7,882 nucleotides of DNA from Actinomycetota bacterium (GTDB lineage Bacteria; Actinomycetota; Thermoleophilia; Gaiellales; Gaiellaceae), in NCBI GenBank assembly GCA_013813345.1, contig JACCRW010000140.1, forward strand, positions 1-7,882. The letters run 5' to 3'. The notes under the pieces were generated by a model. That model was not told where the DNA came from, searched no databases, and worked only from the letters and a program-made list of their open reading frames with translations. The position numbers were made by a program, and so were the translations under genes. Positions 1 to 6,241 of this stretch are shown piece by piece (position 1 is the stretch's first letter; each line of letters begins with the position of its first letter).

Positions 1-1
1 C

Positions 2-94
2 ACCGTGGTCGTAACCGTGACCGAGCCCACGAGCCTCCTCGCGCAGCAGGCGCAGCAGGGACACGCCGAGCTGGAGCGAACGGAATCCGGATGA
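2..94 (+). CDS. C-terminal end of an unidentified protein (5' truncated by window edge)
   Basis: Reading from base 2, an open frame of 30 codons runs to a TGA at 92-94. It contains a Val/Thr tract (VVVTVTEPT) followed by a Gln/Glu-rich tail (AQQAQQGHAELERTESG). The TGA overlaps the ATG of the next gene in an ATGA arrangement, the usual sign of translational coupling. The Val/Thr tract resembles the linker of the downstream lipoprotein (residues 30-43), so the two may be related exported proteins, but 30 residues are too few to name a family. The other forward frame across this stretch is also open but gives an Arg/Ala-rich product that looks like a shadow. The start lies outside the window. 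Confidence 0.5.
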   Translation, partial: TVVVTVTEPTSLLAQQAQQGHAELERTESG

Positions 95-726
95 GGATCT
101 CGCTCGCTCTGCTCGCCGTCGTCGCGCTTGCCGGCTGCGGCGCCGAGTCCGCGTCGGACGATGTCGCGGCGCCGCCCGTCACCGTGACGGTCACAGAGAC
201 GCAGACACAGACGACGACACCGACAGCGCCGCCGCCACAGCCAGAGTCCAGCTGCTCGACCTCGACGATCCGGGCGACGCTGCCCGAGCAGGAGCTGCCG
301 GAGGCGGTCGCCGAGGTTCGCCGGGCGATCTGGGGCGCCGCGATCGCGTGCGACTACGAGGAGCTCGAGCGGCTCGCGCTCGAGCGCGGCGAGGGCTTCA
401 CCTTCAGCTACGGCGGCGGCGCCTCGGCGGCCGAGTTCTGGCGCGAGGTCGAAGAGACAGGAACGGAAGATCCGCTGCCGATGCGCGCGCTCGCCACGAT
501 CCTCGCGATGCCGTCTACCCGCAACGAAACCGGCTCCTATGCCTGGCCGACCGCCTACGAGGAATCGCCGAGCGATGAGGCGTGGCAGGCGCTCGTCGAC
601 AGCGGGCTCTATTCGCAGGCCGCGGTCGATCAGATGCGAAACGCCCCCGGCGCCGGCGGCTATCTCGGCTATCGCACCGCGATCACCGCGGGTGGCGATT
701 GGCAGTTCTTCGTCGCCGGCGACTAG
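91..726 (+). CDS. Small secreted lipoprotein of unknown function
   Basis: The 211-residue product begins with a lipoprotein signal peptide: a short basic start (MR), a hydrophobic core (residues 3-14) and the lipobox L13-A14-G15-C16, so Cys16 should be lipidated and the protein anchored outside the cytoplasmic membrane. Residues 30-52 form a Thr/Val/Gln/Pro-rich linker. A folded domain of about 150 residues follows, with two cysteines (C55 and C87) that could form a disulfide. It is rich in aromatic and acidic residues (FTFSYGGG at 103-110, GSYAWPTAYEE at 148-158) and ends in DWQFFVAGD. I know of similar hypothetical actinobacterial exported proteins but no assigned function. The ATG at 91 is supported by the lipobox position and by the ATGA overlap with the upstream frame; the only nearby ribosome-site-like match (GGAA) is weak, consistent with coupled translation. 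Its TAG stop overlaps the malate synthase stop on the other strand. Confidence 0.85.
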   Translation: MRISLALLAVVALAGCGAESASDDVAAPPVTVTVTETQTQTTTPTAPPPQPESSCSTSTIRATLPEQELPEAVAEVRRAIWGAAIACDYEELERLALERGEGFTFSYGGGASAAEFWREVEETGTEDPLPMRALATILAMPSTRNETGSYAWPTAYEESPSDEAWQALVDSGLYSQAAVDQMRNAPGAGGYLGYRTAITAGGDWQFFVAGD

Positions 727-729
727 TCG
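720..729. other. 10-bp perfect palindrome carrying both convergent stop codons
   Basis: CGACTAGTCG at 720-729 is a perfect palindrome. Read on either strand, its inner GACTAG gives Asp-stop, so the lipoprotein (TAG at 724-726) and malate synthase (TAG read from 723-725) both end in Asp and overlap by four bases. There is no room for a conventional intrinsic terminator between the two genes. The palindrome has no unpaired loop and no T-tract, so it is unlikely to terminate transcription by itself. Confidence 0.6.
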
Positions 730-2291
730 ATGTGCTCGTAGGCGGGCAGCGTCAGGAACTCGACGAAGCCGTCGCCCAGTGCCACCTGCTCGAAGAGCGC
801 GCGCGCTTCCGCATAGTCGCCGTCGAGCTTCGCGACCTCCTCGTCGAGCACGCGCTCGACGTCGGCACGTTCGATCTCTCCGTGGGCCAGCCACTGCCAG
901 ACCTGCGAGCGCGAGATCTCCGAGGTCGCCGCGTCCTCCATCAGATTGAAGATCGCGACGGCGCCCGAGCCCTGGAGCCACGCGGCCAGGTACTGGATCC
1001 CGACCGAGACGTTGTTGCGAAGTCCGTCCTCGGTGATCTCGCCGGGCGTCGCGGCCACGTCGAGGAGGGCCGCGGCCGACGCGGTCACGTCCTTGCGCTG
1101 CCGCTCCACCTGATTCGGCCGCTCGCCGAGCACGCGATCGAAGACCTCCATCGCGACGGGAACGAGATCCGGGTGCGCGACCCAGGTGCCGTCGAAGCCC
1201 TGGCCGGCCTCGCGCTCCTTGTCCTCGCGCACCTTCGCGAGCGCGATCTCGTTGACGGCCGGATCGCGCCGCGAGGGGATGAACGCGGCCATGCCGCCGA
1301 TCGCGTGCGCGCCCCGCCGGTGGCACGTTTTCACTAGCAGCTCCGAGTACGAGCGCATGAACGGCACCGCCATCGTCACCGCGGCGCGATCGGGCAGCAC
1401 GAACTCGGGCCGGTGGCCGAGCTTCTTGATCACGCTGAAGATGTAGTCCCAGCGGCCCGCGTTCAGCCCGGCCGAGTGCTCGCGGAGCTCGTGGAGGATC
1501 TCGTCCATCTCGAACGCGGCCAGGATCGTCTCGATCAGGACGGTCGCCTTGACCTGCCCCTGCGGCACGCCCAGCTCGTCCTGAGCCCAGACGAAGACGT
1601 CGTTCCAGAGCCGCGCCTCGAGGTGGCTCTCGAGCTTCGGCAAATAGAAGAAGCGGCCGCCGCGCGCGTGGTTGCAAAAGAAGTAGAGGCCGAAGTCGAA
1701 GAGGCTCGCGGAGATCGGGGCGCCGTCGACCTCGAAGTGGCGCTCCTCGAGGTGCCAGCCGCGCGGTCGCACGAGCAGCGTCGCGACCTCGTCGTTCAGC
1801 GCGTACTGCTTCTCGCCGGTATCGAGCGAGATCGTCCGCTCGAGCGCATCCGTCAGGTTGATCTGGCCCTCGAGGCAGTTCCGCCAGGTCGGCGAGTTCG
1901 AGTCCTCGAAGTCGGCCATGAACATCTTCGCGCCCGAGTTGAGCGCGTTGATCACCATCTTCCGGTCGACCGGCCCCGTGATCTCGACACGACGATCCTG
2001 CAGCTCCGCAGGGACGGGCTCGACCTGCCAGTCGCCGTCGCGGATCTCCTGCGTCGCCGCGAGGAAGTGGGGGAGCTCGCCGTCACGGAGCCGCTGCGTC
2101 CGCTCGCCCCTTGCGGCCAGCAGCTCGTCCCGCCGCGGCCCGAAGCGCCGCTCGAGCTCGCTCAGGAACGCGACCGCCTCCGCCGTGAGTACGTCCTCCA
2201 CGCGCCGGAGCTTACGCCGACCGAGCTTGGGGAGCCTCGTTGCAACCGGGAGCGCAGAGGCGTAGCGTTGCGGTTCGAGTTTTTCACTCAT
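723..2291 (-). CDS. aceB: Malate synthase A
   Basis: This cytosolic enzyme condenses glyoxylate with acetyl-CoA to give malate and CoA. The 522-residue length fits malate synthase A (about 530 in E. coli) rather than the longer G form. The family signature is present at residues 270-285 (REHSAGLNAGRWDYIF). Other conserved blocks are VEITGPVDRKMVINALNSG (102-120), MADFEDSNSPTW (125-136), VRPRGWH (174-180, with the expected catalytic Arg), VLIET (251-255), GGMAAFIPSRRDP (332-344), GTWVAHPDL (368-376) and NLMEDAATSEISRSQVWQW (449-467). By family analogy E254 and D282 bind Mg2+ and D453 is the catalytic base. The ATG at 2291 has no Shine-Dalgarno sequence, since the upstream bases read TTCCTCCCTG; leaderless translation, or a start at the GTG at 2201 (residue 31, just before the conserved VLTAEAV), is possible. 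No isocitrate lyase gene lies in the window. The gene is divergent from the sugar transport operon. Confidence 0.97.
   Translation of the reverse strand: MSEKLEPQRYASALPVATRLPKLGRRKLRRVEDVLTAEAVAFLSELERRFGPRRDELLAARGERTQRLRDGELPHFLAATQEIRDGDWQVEPVPAELQDRRVEITGPVDRKMVINALNSGAKMFMADFEDSNSPTWRNCLEGQINLTDALERTISLDTGEKQYALNDEVATLLVRPRGWHLEERHFEVDGAPISASLFDFGLYFFCNHARGGRFFYLPKLESHLEARLWNDVFVWAQDELGVPQGQVKATVLIETILAAFEMDEILHELREHSAGLNAGRWDYIFSVIKKLGHRPEFVLPDRAAVTMAVPFMRSYSELLVKTCHRRGAHAIGGMAAFIPSRRDPAVNEIALAKVREDKEREAGQGFDGTWVAHPDLVPVAMEVFDRVLGERPNQVERQRKDVTASAAALLDVAATPGEITEDGLRNNVSVGIQYLAAWLQGSGAVAIFNLMEDAATSEISRSQVWQWLAHGEIERADVERVLDEEVAKLDGDYAEARALFEQVALGDGFVEFLTLPAYEHID
2240..2268 (+). promoter_or_regulatory. 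Candidate sigma-70-type promoter for the sugar operon, inside the aceB 5' end
   Basis: TTGCAA (2240-2245) and TAGCGT (2263-2268) are separated by 17 bases, giving 4/6 and 3/6 matches to the -35 and -10 consensus, including the key TA...T of the -10. Transcription would start near 2275, leaving a leader of about 30 bases before the start codon. The -35 element sits in a perfect palindrome, GTTGCAAC (2239-2246), which could be half of a regulator site. Because the divergent gap is only about 14 bp, any promoter for the operon has to lie within malate synthase coding sequence. Evidence is by eye only. Confidence 0.3.
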
Positions 2292-2292
2292 C

Positions 2293-2300
2293 AGGGAGGA
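2293..2300 (+). promoter_or_regulatory. Strong ribosome binding site for the sugar-binding protein gene
   Basis: AGGGAGGA is close to the ideal anti-16S complement. Its GGAGG core (2295-2299) lies 6 bases before an in-frame GTG at 2306 and 12 bases before the ATG at 2312. This spacing favours the GTG as start; the protein differs by only two residues (MF) between the two choices. Confidence 0.75.
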
Positions 2301-2305
2301 ACTAC

Positions 2306-3379
2306 GTGTTCATGCCGCTTCGCATTGCTCTCGGGTTCGCGCTGGTCGCTTCGCTCGGGCTTCTGGCCACGACGGCGTCCGCGCGTTCGGACGTCGCCGC
2401 CGCAGACGCCCAGGTCGCCGTCCTGCTTCCGGACTCGAAGTCGTCAGTCCGCTGGGAGACGCAGGACAGGCGTTTCCTCGCCGCCGCCTTCAAGGCCGCC
2501 GGCGTCACCTACAGCATCGTCAACGCCGAGGGCGACGCCCAGAAGCAGCGCTCGCAGGCTGAGCAGGCGCTCACCAACGGCGCCAAGGTGATCCTGCTCG
2601 TCAACCTCGACTCCGGGTCGGGCGCCGCGATCGAGTCGCTCGCCGCCGCGCGTGGGGCGAAGACGATCGACTACGACCGGCTCACGCTCAAGGGCAGGGC
2701 CGCGTACTACGTCTCCTTCAACAACGTCGCCGTCGGCCGGCTGCAAGGCCAGGGCCTCGTCAGCTGCCTCAAGGCAAGCGGGACGTACTCGAAGAAGCCC
2801 GTGATCGCGCAGCTGCACGGCTCGCCGACGGACAACAACGCGACGCTCTTCCGTCAGGGCTATCAGTCCGTGCTGAACCCGCTGTTCAAGAACGGCACCT
2901 TCAAGAAGGGGCCGGATCAGGCTGTGCCGGCCTGGGACAACCAGAAGGCGCTGACGATCTTCGAGCAGATGCTGGCCCGGACGAGCAACAAGATCGACGG
3001 TGTCGCTGCGGCCAACGACGGTCTCGGCAACGCGGCGATCTCGGCGCTGAAGGCGAGGAAGCTGAAGCAGATCCCGGTCACCGGCCAGGATGCGACGGCT
3101 CAGGGCGTCCAGAACGTGATCGCGGGCGACCAGTGCATGACGGTCTACAAGGCGATCAAGGCCGAGGCGAACGCTGCGGCGAAGCTCGCGATCTCGCTCG
3201 TCAAGGGAACGAAGCCGGTTGGGGTCAACGGCAAGACCTTCGATGGCCGGCGGCAAGTGCCGTCGGTGCTGCTCGTGCCGGTGGCGATCACGAAGAAGAA
3301 CTACAAGATCCTCTTCACGGATGGGTTCCTGAAGCGGAGCGAAGTGTGTCGGGGCGCCTACGCGAAGTTCTGCAACTAG
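2306..3379 (+). CDS. xylF: Sugar ABC transporter substrate-binding protein, D-xylose (XylF) type
   Basis: This is the extracytoplasmic sugar receptor of an ABC importer. From the GTG start the product is 357 residues: a signal peptide with a basic n-region, a hydrophobic core (7-21) and a signal peptidase I site near ASA (24-26), then a type I periplasmic-binding fold. Blocks matching XylF as I know it from E. coli are VRWETQD (48-54), IDYDR (121-125), YYVSFNNVAVGRLQ (134-147), GSPTDNNATLFRQG (172-185), NKIDGVAAANDG (228-239), VTGQDA (258-263) and MTVYKAIKAEANAAAKLAI (278-296). D124, R125, N237, D238, D262 and K282 sit where sugar-contacting or neighbouring residues are expected. There is no lipobox, unlike most binding proteins of single-membrane bacteria. 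Four cysteines (154, 277, 348, 356) are present, two of them close together at the C-terminus. The exact sugar cannot be proved from sequence; related pentoses or hexoses are possible. Confidence 0.9.
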   Translation: MFMPLRIALGFALVASLGLLATTASARSDVAAADAQVAVLLPDSKSSVRWETQDRRFLAAAFKAAGVTYSIVNAEGDAQKQRSQAEQALTNGAKVILLVNLDSGSGAAIESLAAARGAKTIDYDRLTLKGRAAYYVSFNNVAVGRLQGQGLVSCLKASGTYSKKPVIAQLHGSPTDNNATLFRQGYQSVLNPLFKNGTFKKGPDQAVPAWDNQKALTIFEQMLARTSNKIDGVAAANDGLGNAAISALKARKLKQIPVTGQDATAQGVQNVIAGDQCMTVYKAIKAEANAAAKLAISLVKGTKPVGVNGKTFDGRRQVPSVLLVPVAITKKNYKILFTDGFLKRSEVCRGAYAKFCN

Positions 3380-3395
3380 GCGCGACGTGTTCATC

Positions 3396-3426
3396 CGGGC
3401 GGGGGCGCGACAGGCGTCCCCGCCCG
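3396..3426 (+). promoter_or_regulatory. Stable intercistronic RNA hairpin between binding-protein and ATPase genes
   Basis: CGGGCGGGGGCG (3396-3407) pairs with CGTCCCCGCCCG (3415-3426) over 12 positions, 11 of them Watson-Crick and one G-U, around a 7-base loop (CGACAGG). It begins 17 bases after the xylF stop and ends 7 bases before the ATPase ribosome site. No T-tract follows, so it is probably not a full intrinsic terminator. In sugar ABC operons such hairpins commonly protect the binding-protein mRNA from 3' decay, or attenuate the downstream genes, so that the receptor is made in excess. That role is inferred here. Confidence 0.7.
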
Positions 3427-3433
3427 ACTATCC

Positions 3434-3439
3434 GAGGAG
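3434..3439 (+). promoter_or_regulatory. Ribosome binding site that points to a CTG start for the ATPase
   Basis: GAGGAG lies 6 bases before a CTG at 3446-3448, which is in frame with the ATPase. No ATG, GTG or TTG exists in this frame between the xylF stop (3377-3379) and the GTG at 3560, and that GTG falls inside the conserved nucleotide-binding domain. The site therefore decides the start. Confidence 0.6.
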
Positions 3440-3445
3440 CTGATC

Positions 3446-4255
3446 CTGGCGGACGCGCCGACACGTGAACTGCCCACACCCGAGCTGCCCACTCTGGAGC
3501 TGCGGGGGATCTCGAAGAGCTTCGGCTCGGTCGAGGCGCTCACCGACGTCGATTTCAGCGTGGCGCCCGGCGAGGTGATGGCGCTCGTCGGCGACAACGG
3601 CGCGGGCAAGTCGACGCTGATCAAGTGCATCGCCGGGATCCACGCCGCCGACTCCGGCGAAATCCTCTTCGAGGGCCGTGAGGTGACGATCCACGGGCCG
3701 AAGGACGCCGCTCGGCTCGGGATCGAGGTCGTCTACCAGGACCTCGCGCTCTGCGACAACCTCGACGTCGTCCAGAACATGTACCTAGGCCGGGAGGAGC
3801 ACGATCTCCTCCAGCGGCTGCGTGAGCCGGTGATGGAGCAGCGGACCCGCGAGACCCTGGCGGGGCTCTCGGTCACGACGATCCGCTCGGTTCGACAGCA
3901 GGTGGCGGGTCTTTCGGGCGGGCAGCGCCAGTCGGTCGCGGTGGCGCGCGCGGTGATGTGGAACTCGCGACTGGTCCTCCTCGACGAGCCGACCGCTGCG
4001 CTCGGCGTGGCCCAGACCCGCCAGGTGCTCGAGCTGGTGAAGCGGCTCGCCGAAAAAGGGCTCGGCGTCGTCCTGATCTCGCACAACCTGCACGACGTCT
4101 TCGAGGTCGCCGATCGGATCACCGTCCTCCGGCTCGGTCGGGACATCGGCGTCTACGAGCGCGCGCAGACCACTCAGCAAGAGATCGTCCACGCGATCAC
4201 GGCCGGCGTGCCGACGAAGGTGGCAGTGGTCGCCGAGAACGGAGCACCGGTATGA
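3446..4255 (+). CDS. Sugar ABC transporter ATP-binding protein, single-domain (FrcA/XylG-like), probable CTG start
   Basis: This is the ATPase that drives sugar import with the neighbouring permease. Counted from CTG 3446 it has 269 residues and one complete nucleotide-binding domain: first strand and A-loop region LELRGISKSFGSVEAL (17-32), Walker A GDNGAGKST (49-57), Q-loop Q98 in VVYQDLAL, ABC signature LSGGQ (156-160), Walker B LVLLDE (176-181, catalytic E181), D-loop AALG (184-187) and switch His H213. E. coli XylG is a fused two-domain protein of about 510 residues. This one has a single domain like FrcA of fructose/ribose importers and should work as a homodimer. The TAALGVAQTRQV stretch is FrcA-like. 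Starting at the first standard codon (GTG 3560) would remove the first 38 residues, including the A-loop, so the upstream CTG with its GAGGAG site is preferred. The stop overlaps the permease start (ATGA). Confidence 0.9.
   Translation: MADAPTRELPTPELPTLELRGISKSFGSVEALTDVDFSVAPGEVMALVGDNGAGKSTLIKCIAGIHAADSGEILFEGREVTIHGPKDAARLGIEVVYQDLALCDNLDVVQNMYLGREEHDLLQRLREPVMEQRTRETLAGLSVTTIRSVRQQVAGLSGGQRQSVAVARAVMWNSRLVLLDEPTAALGVAQTRQVLELVKRLAEKGLGVVLISHNLHDVFEVADRITVLRLGRDIGVYERAQTTQQEIVHAITAGVPTKVAVVAENGAPV
4241..4244 (+). promoter_or_regulatory. Ribosome binding site for the permease gene
   Basis: GGAG lies 7 bases before the ATG at 4252, inside the last codons of the ATPase gene. Together with the ATGA overlap it fixes the permease start and rules out the longer open frame that reaches back to 3958 inside the ATPase gene. 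Confidence 0.6.
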
Positions 4256-5460
4256 GCGCCGGCGTCGCGGAGCCCACGGTGGAGCCGAACGCGTTCCGGC
4301 GCGGCCTCGACAACATTCGCTCGGGCGACGTCGGCAGCCTGCCCGTGATCGTCGGCCTGATCCTGATCACGATCTTCTTCCAGTCGAAGAACGACAACTT
4401 CCTCAGCGCCGGGAACATCAACAACCTGATGGTGCAGATGGCCGGGGTGACGCTGATCGCGATGGGCGTCGTCTTCGTTCTCCTGATCGGCGAGATCGAC
4501 CTCTCGATCGGCTTCCTGAGCGGTGTCGCGGGCGTGGTCGCGGCCAAGCTGCAGATCCCGGACGGGAGCTGGCAGGCGAACGGGATCGTGGCGATCCTGA
4601 TCGCGATCGCGGTGGGCGCGGCGATCGGCGCGTTCCAGGGCTCGTTCGTCGCGCTGATCGGGGTGCCGTCATTCGTCGTCACGCTCGCCGGGCTCCTCGC
4701 CTGGCAGGGAGTCGTCCAGAAGGTGATCGGCGTTCAGGGCGTGATCCCGATCGAGGACAAGTGGATCAACGACACCGCCAACTACTTCTTCTCCGACCGC
4801 GCCGGCTGGATTCTCGCGGCCGCGGCAAGTCTGTTCTTCGCAGCGACGGCTCTCGGTAAGGTGCTCGGGCGCAGGCGCCACGGCCTCGAAGCGGGGAACC
4901 TGCCGCTGGCGCTCGCGAAGGTCATCGCCTTCACCGGGGTCGCGTTCTTCGTCGTCGCCGTCTCGAACCGCGACCGCGGCTTTCCGTTCGCCGGCTTCCT
5001 GATCGTCGTCCTGCTCGTCTTCTGGACGTATGTCGCCACGAGGACGACCTTCGGCCGCCATGTCTACGCGGTCGGCGGCAACGCGGAGGCGGCGCGCCGC
5101 GCGGGCATCAACGTGGCGCGGATCCGGATCGCGGTGTTTGCGATCTCCGGTGGGATGGCCGGCCTCGGCGGTGTCATCCTGGCCTCGCGGCTCGCCTCCG
5201 TCGACCTGAACGCCGGTGGCGGGACGCTCCTGCTCGACGCCATCTCGGCCGCGGTGATCGGGGGCACGAGCCTCTTCGGCGGCCGCGGCCGCGTCGTCGC
5301 CGCGCTCCTCGGCGCCCTCGTGATCGCGACGATCGCGAACGGGATCGACCTCGTCGGCTACAGCTCGGCGACGAAGTTCATCGTCACTGGCGCGATCCTC
5401 CTGGCAGCGGTCACGCTGGACACGCTCTCGCGGCGGCGGCTCGCCAAGTCCGGGCGTTGA
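4252..5460 (+). CDS. xylH: Sugar ABC transporter permease, XylH type
   Basis: The 402-residue integral membrane protein belongs to the ribose/xylose/branched-chain amino-acid permease class (BPD_transp_2) and forms the membrane channel of the importer; XylH of E. coli has a similar length. After a hydrophilic N-terminus (1-28) there are about ten hydrophobic segments, among them roughly 29-44, 61-79, 111-129, 131-155, 184-201, 221-237, 245-261, 291-311, 350-365 and 376-390. The family motif GEIDLSIG is at 80-87. The cytoplasmic coupling loop YAVGGNAEAARRAGIN (272-287), which contacts the ATPase, is intact, as is the AAVIGGTSLFGGRG segment (333-346). A basic loop, LGRRRH (205-210), divides the two halves as in XylH-type proteins. 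The start overlaps the ATPase stop by four bases, and a 19-base gap separates it from the dehydrogenase gene. Confidence 0.95.
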   Translation: MSAGVAEPTVEPNAFRRGLDNIRSGDVGSLPVIVGLILITIFFQSKNDNFLSAGNINNLMVQMAGVTLIAMGVVFVLLIGEIDLSIGFLSGVAGVVAAKLQIPDGSWQANGIVAILIAIAVGAAIGAFQGSFVALIGVPSFVVTLAGLLAWQGVVQKVIGVQGVIPIEDKWINDTANYFFSDRAGWILAAAASLFFAATALGKVLGRRRHGLEAGNLPLALAKVIAFTGVAFFVVAVSNRDRGFPFAGFLIVVLLVFWTYVATRTTFGRHVYAVGGNAEAARRAGINVARIRIAVFAISGGMAGLGGVILASRLASVDLNAGGGTLLLDAISAAVIGGTSLFGGRGRVVAALLGALVIATIANGIDLVGYSSATKFIVTGAILLAAVTLDTLSRRRLAKSGR

Positions 5461-5479
5461 GCATGAGAGCCGGCCCGGA

Positions 5480-6190
5480 ATGAGCGTCGACCTGACGGGC
5501 AAGGTCGCCGTGATCACTGGCGCCAGCCGCGGCATCGGCGCCGCCGTCGCGCGCGCTCTCTCCGAGCGAGGCGTCAAGCTCGGGCTGGCCTCGCGCAGCG
5601 GAGCCGACCTCGAGCTTCCCGACACGCTCGCGCAGCCGTGTGACGTCCGCGACCGAGCTCAGGTCGAGCACCTGGTAAACGCCACCGCCGAGCGCTTCGG
5701 CGGACTGGACATCCTCGTCGCGAACGCGGGCGTCGGCGCCTACGGTCCGCTCACGGAGCTCTCGCCCGAGCATCTCGACGAGATGATCGACGTGAACGTG
5801 AAAGGGGTTCTCTACGGGGCTGCCGTGGCGGTTCCGCACCTGATCGCCCGGGGTGGCGGTGACATCGTCTCGGTCGCCTCCGAGGCCGGCAGGCGCGGGC
5901 TCCCGAACGAGGCTGTCTACTGCGCCTCGAAGTTCGCGCAGGTCGGGTTCACGAGCGCGCTCGATCACGAGCTGCGCCCGCACGGGATCCGCTGCACGAA
6001 TGTGTGCCCGGGCGGCGTCGCAACCGACTTCGCTCTCGACGAGGGCCGCGGCCGCCCCGAATCGGCGCTCGCCGGGATGATGGTCGCCGAGGACGTCGCC
6101 GAAGCGGTGGTCTTCGTCCTGACCCGGCCGGTCGGCCATCGGATCCTCGAGGTCGCCTTCCGGCCCATGACGGAGGCGTCCTGGGGATGA
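5480..6190 (+). CDS. Short-chain dehydrogenase/reductase (classical SDR), substrate unknown
   Basis: The 236-residue cytosolic oxidoreductase has the full classical SDR set: nucleotide-binding TGASRGIG (13-20), CDV (54-56), NAG (82-84), structural/catalytic N106 in DVNVKG, and the catalytic S134, Y147 (YCASK) and K151. The PGGVATDF segment (178-184) follows the active site. R17 and R39 are placed as in NADP(H)-preferring members, so NADP use is likely but inferred. The tail ILEVAFRPMTEASWG (222-236) occurs in many actinobacterial SDRs and does not define a substrate. Its position directly behind a sugar importer suggests oxidation or reduction of the imported sugar or of its lactone or keto product; sugar 1-dehydrogenases occur in this superfamily. 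The start at ATG 5480 is two codons before the usual DLTGKVAVITG opening; the ribosome site is weak, so coupling to the permease is probable. Confidence 0.92.
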   Translation: MSVDLTGKVAVITGASRGIGAAVARALSERGVKLGLASRSGADLELPDTLAQPCDVRDRAQVEHLVNATAERFGGLDILVANAGVGAYGPLTELSPEHLDEMIDVNVKGVLYGAAVAVPHLIARGGGDIVSVASEAGRRGLPNEAVYCASKFAQVGFTSALDHELRPHGIRCTNVCPGGVATDFALDEGRGRPESALAGMMVAEDVAEAVVFVLTRPVGHRILEVAFRPMTEASWG

Positions 6191-6241
6191 TCGTCCCAGG
6201 GTGAGGCGCGTCATTCGCACGAGCCACGCTTGGGTCGTCGA

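Noticed and set aside
2240..2314. Upstream ATG at 2240 as the start of the sugar-binding protein
   Set aside because: It would add about 22 residues that overlap the aceB start and precede the signal peptide. The strong AGGGAGGA site lies downstream, next to GTG 2306.
1413..2591. Long + strand open frame (about 390 codons) across the aceB 5' half
   Set aside because: It is antisense to malate synthase and then runs out of frame through xylF. Its product is Arg/Leu/Glu-rich without motifs, a normal by-product of high GC3 coding sequence.
2444..3394. Minus-strand open frame of 316 codons opposite xylF
   Set aside because: The xylF product on the plus strand has clear family motifs throughout; the antisense product is Arg/Asp-rich and low in motif content.
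3396..3426. Intrinsic terminator call for the intercistronic hairpin
   Set aside because: No T-run follows the stem, and the next gene of the same transporter starts immediately after it, so it is listed as an mRNA-stabilising or attenuating hairpin instead.
3958..4251. N-terminal extension of the permease back to 3958
   Set aside because: It lies in a different frame inside the ATPase gene, is Arg-rich, and the ATGA overlap plus GGAG site support ATG 4252.
5463..5483. Six-codon mini-frame (MRAGPE-stop) before the SDR, its TGA overlapping the SDR ATG
   Set aside because: It has no ribosome site and such short frames arise by chance. It could aid coupling but there is no positive evidence.
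6181..6199. Small inverted repeat CTGGG...CCCAG around the SDR stop codon
   Set aside because: It has only five paired bases and no T-tract, too weak for a terminator.
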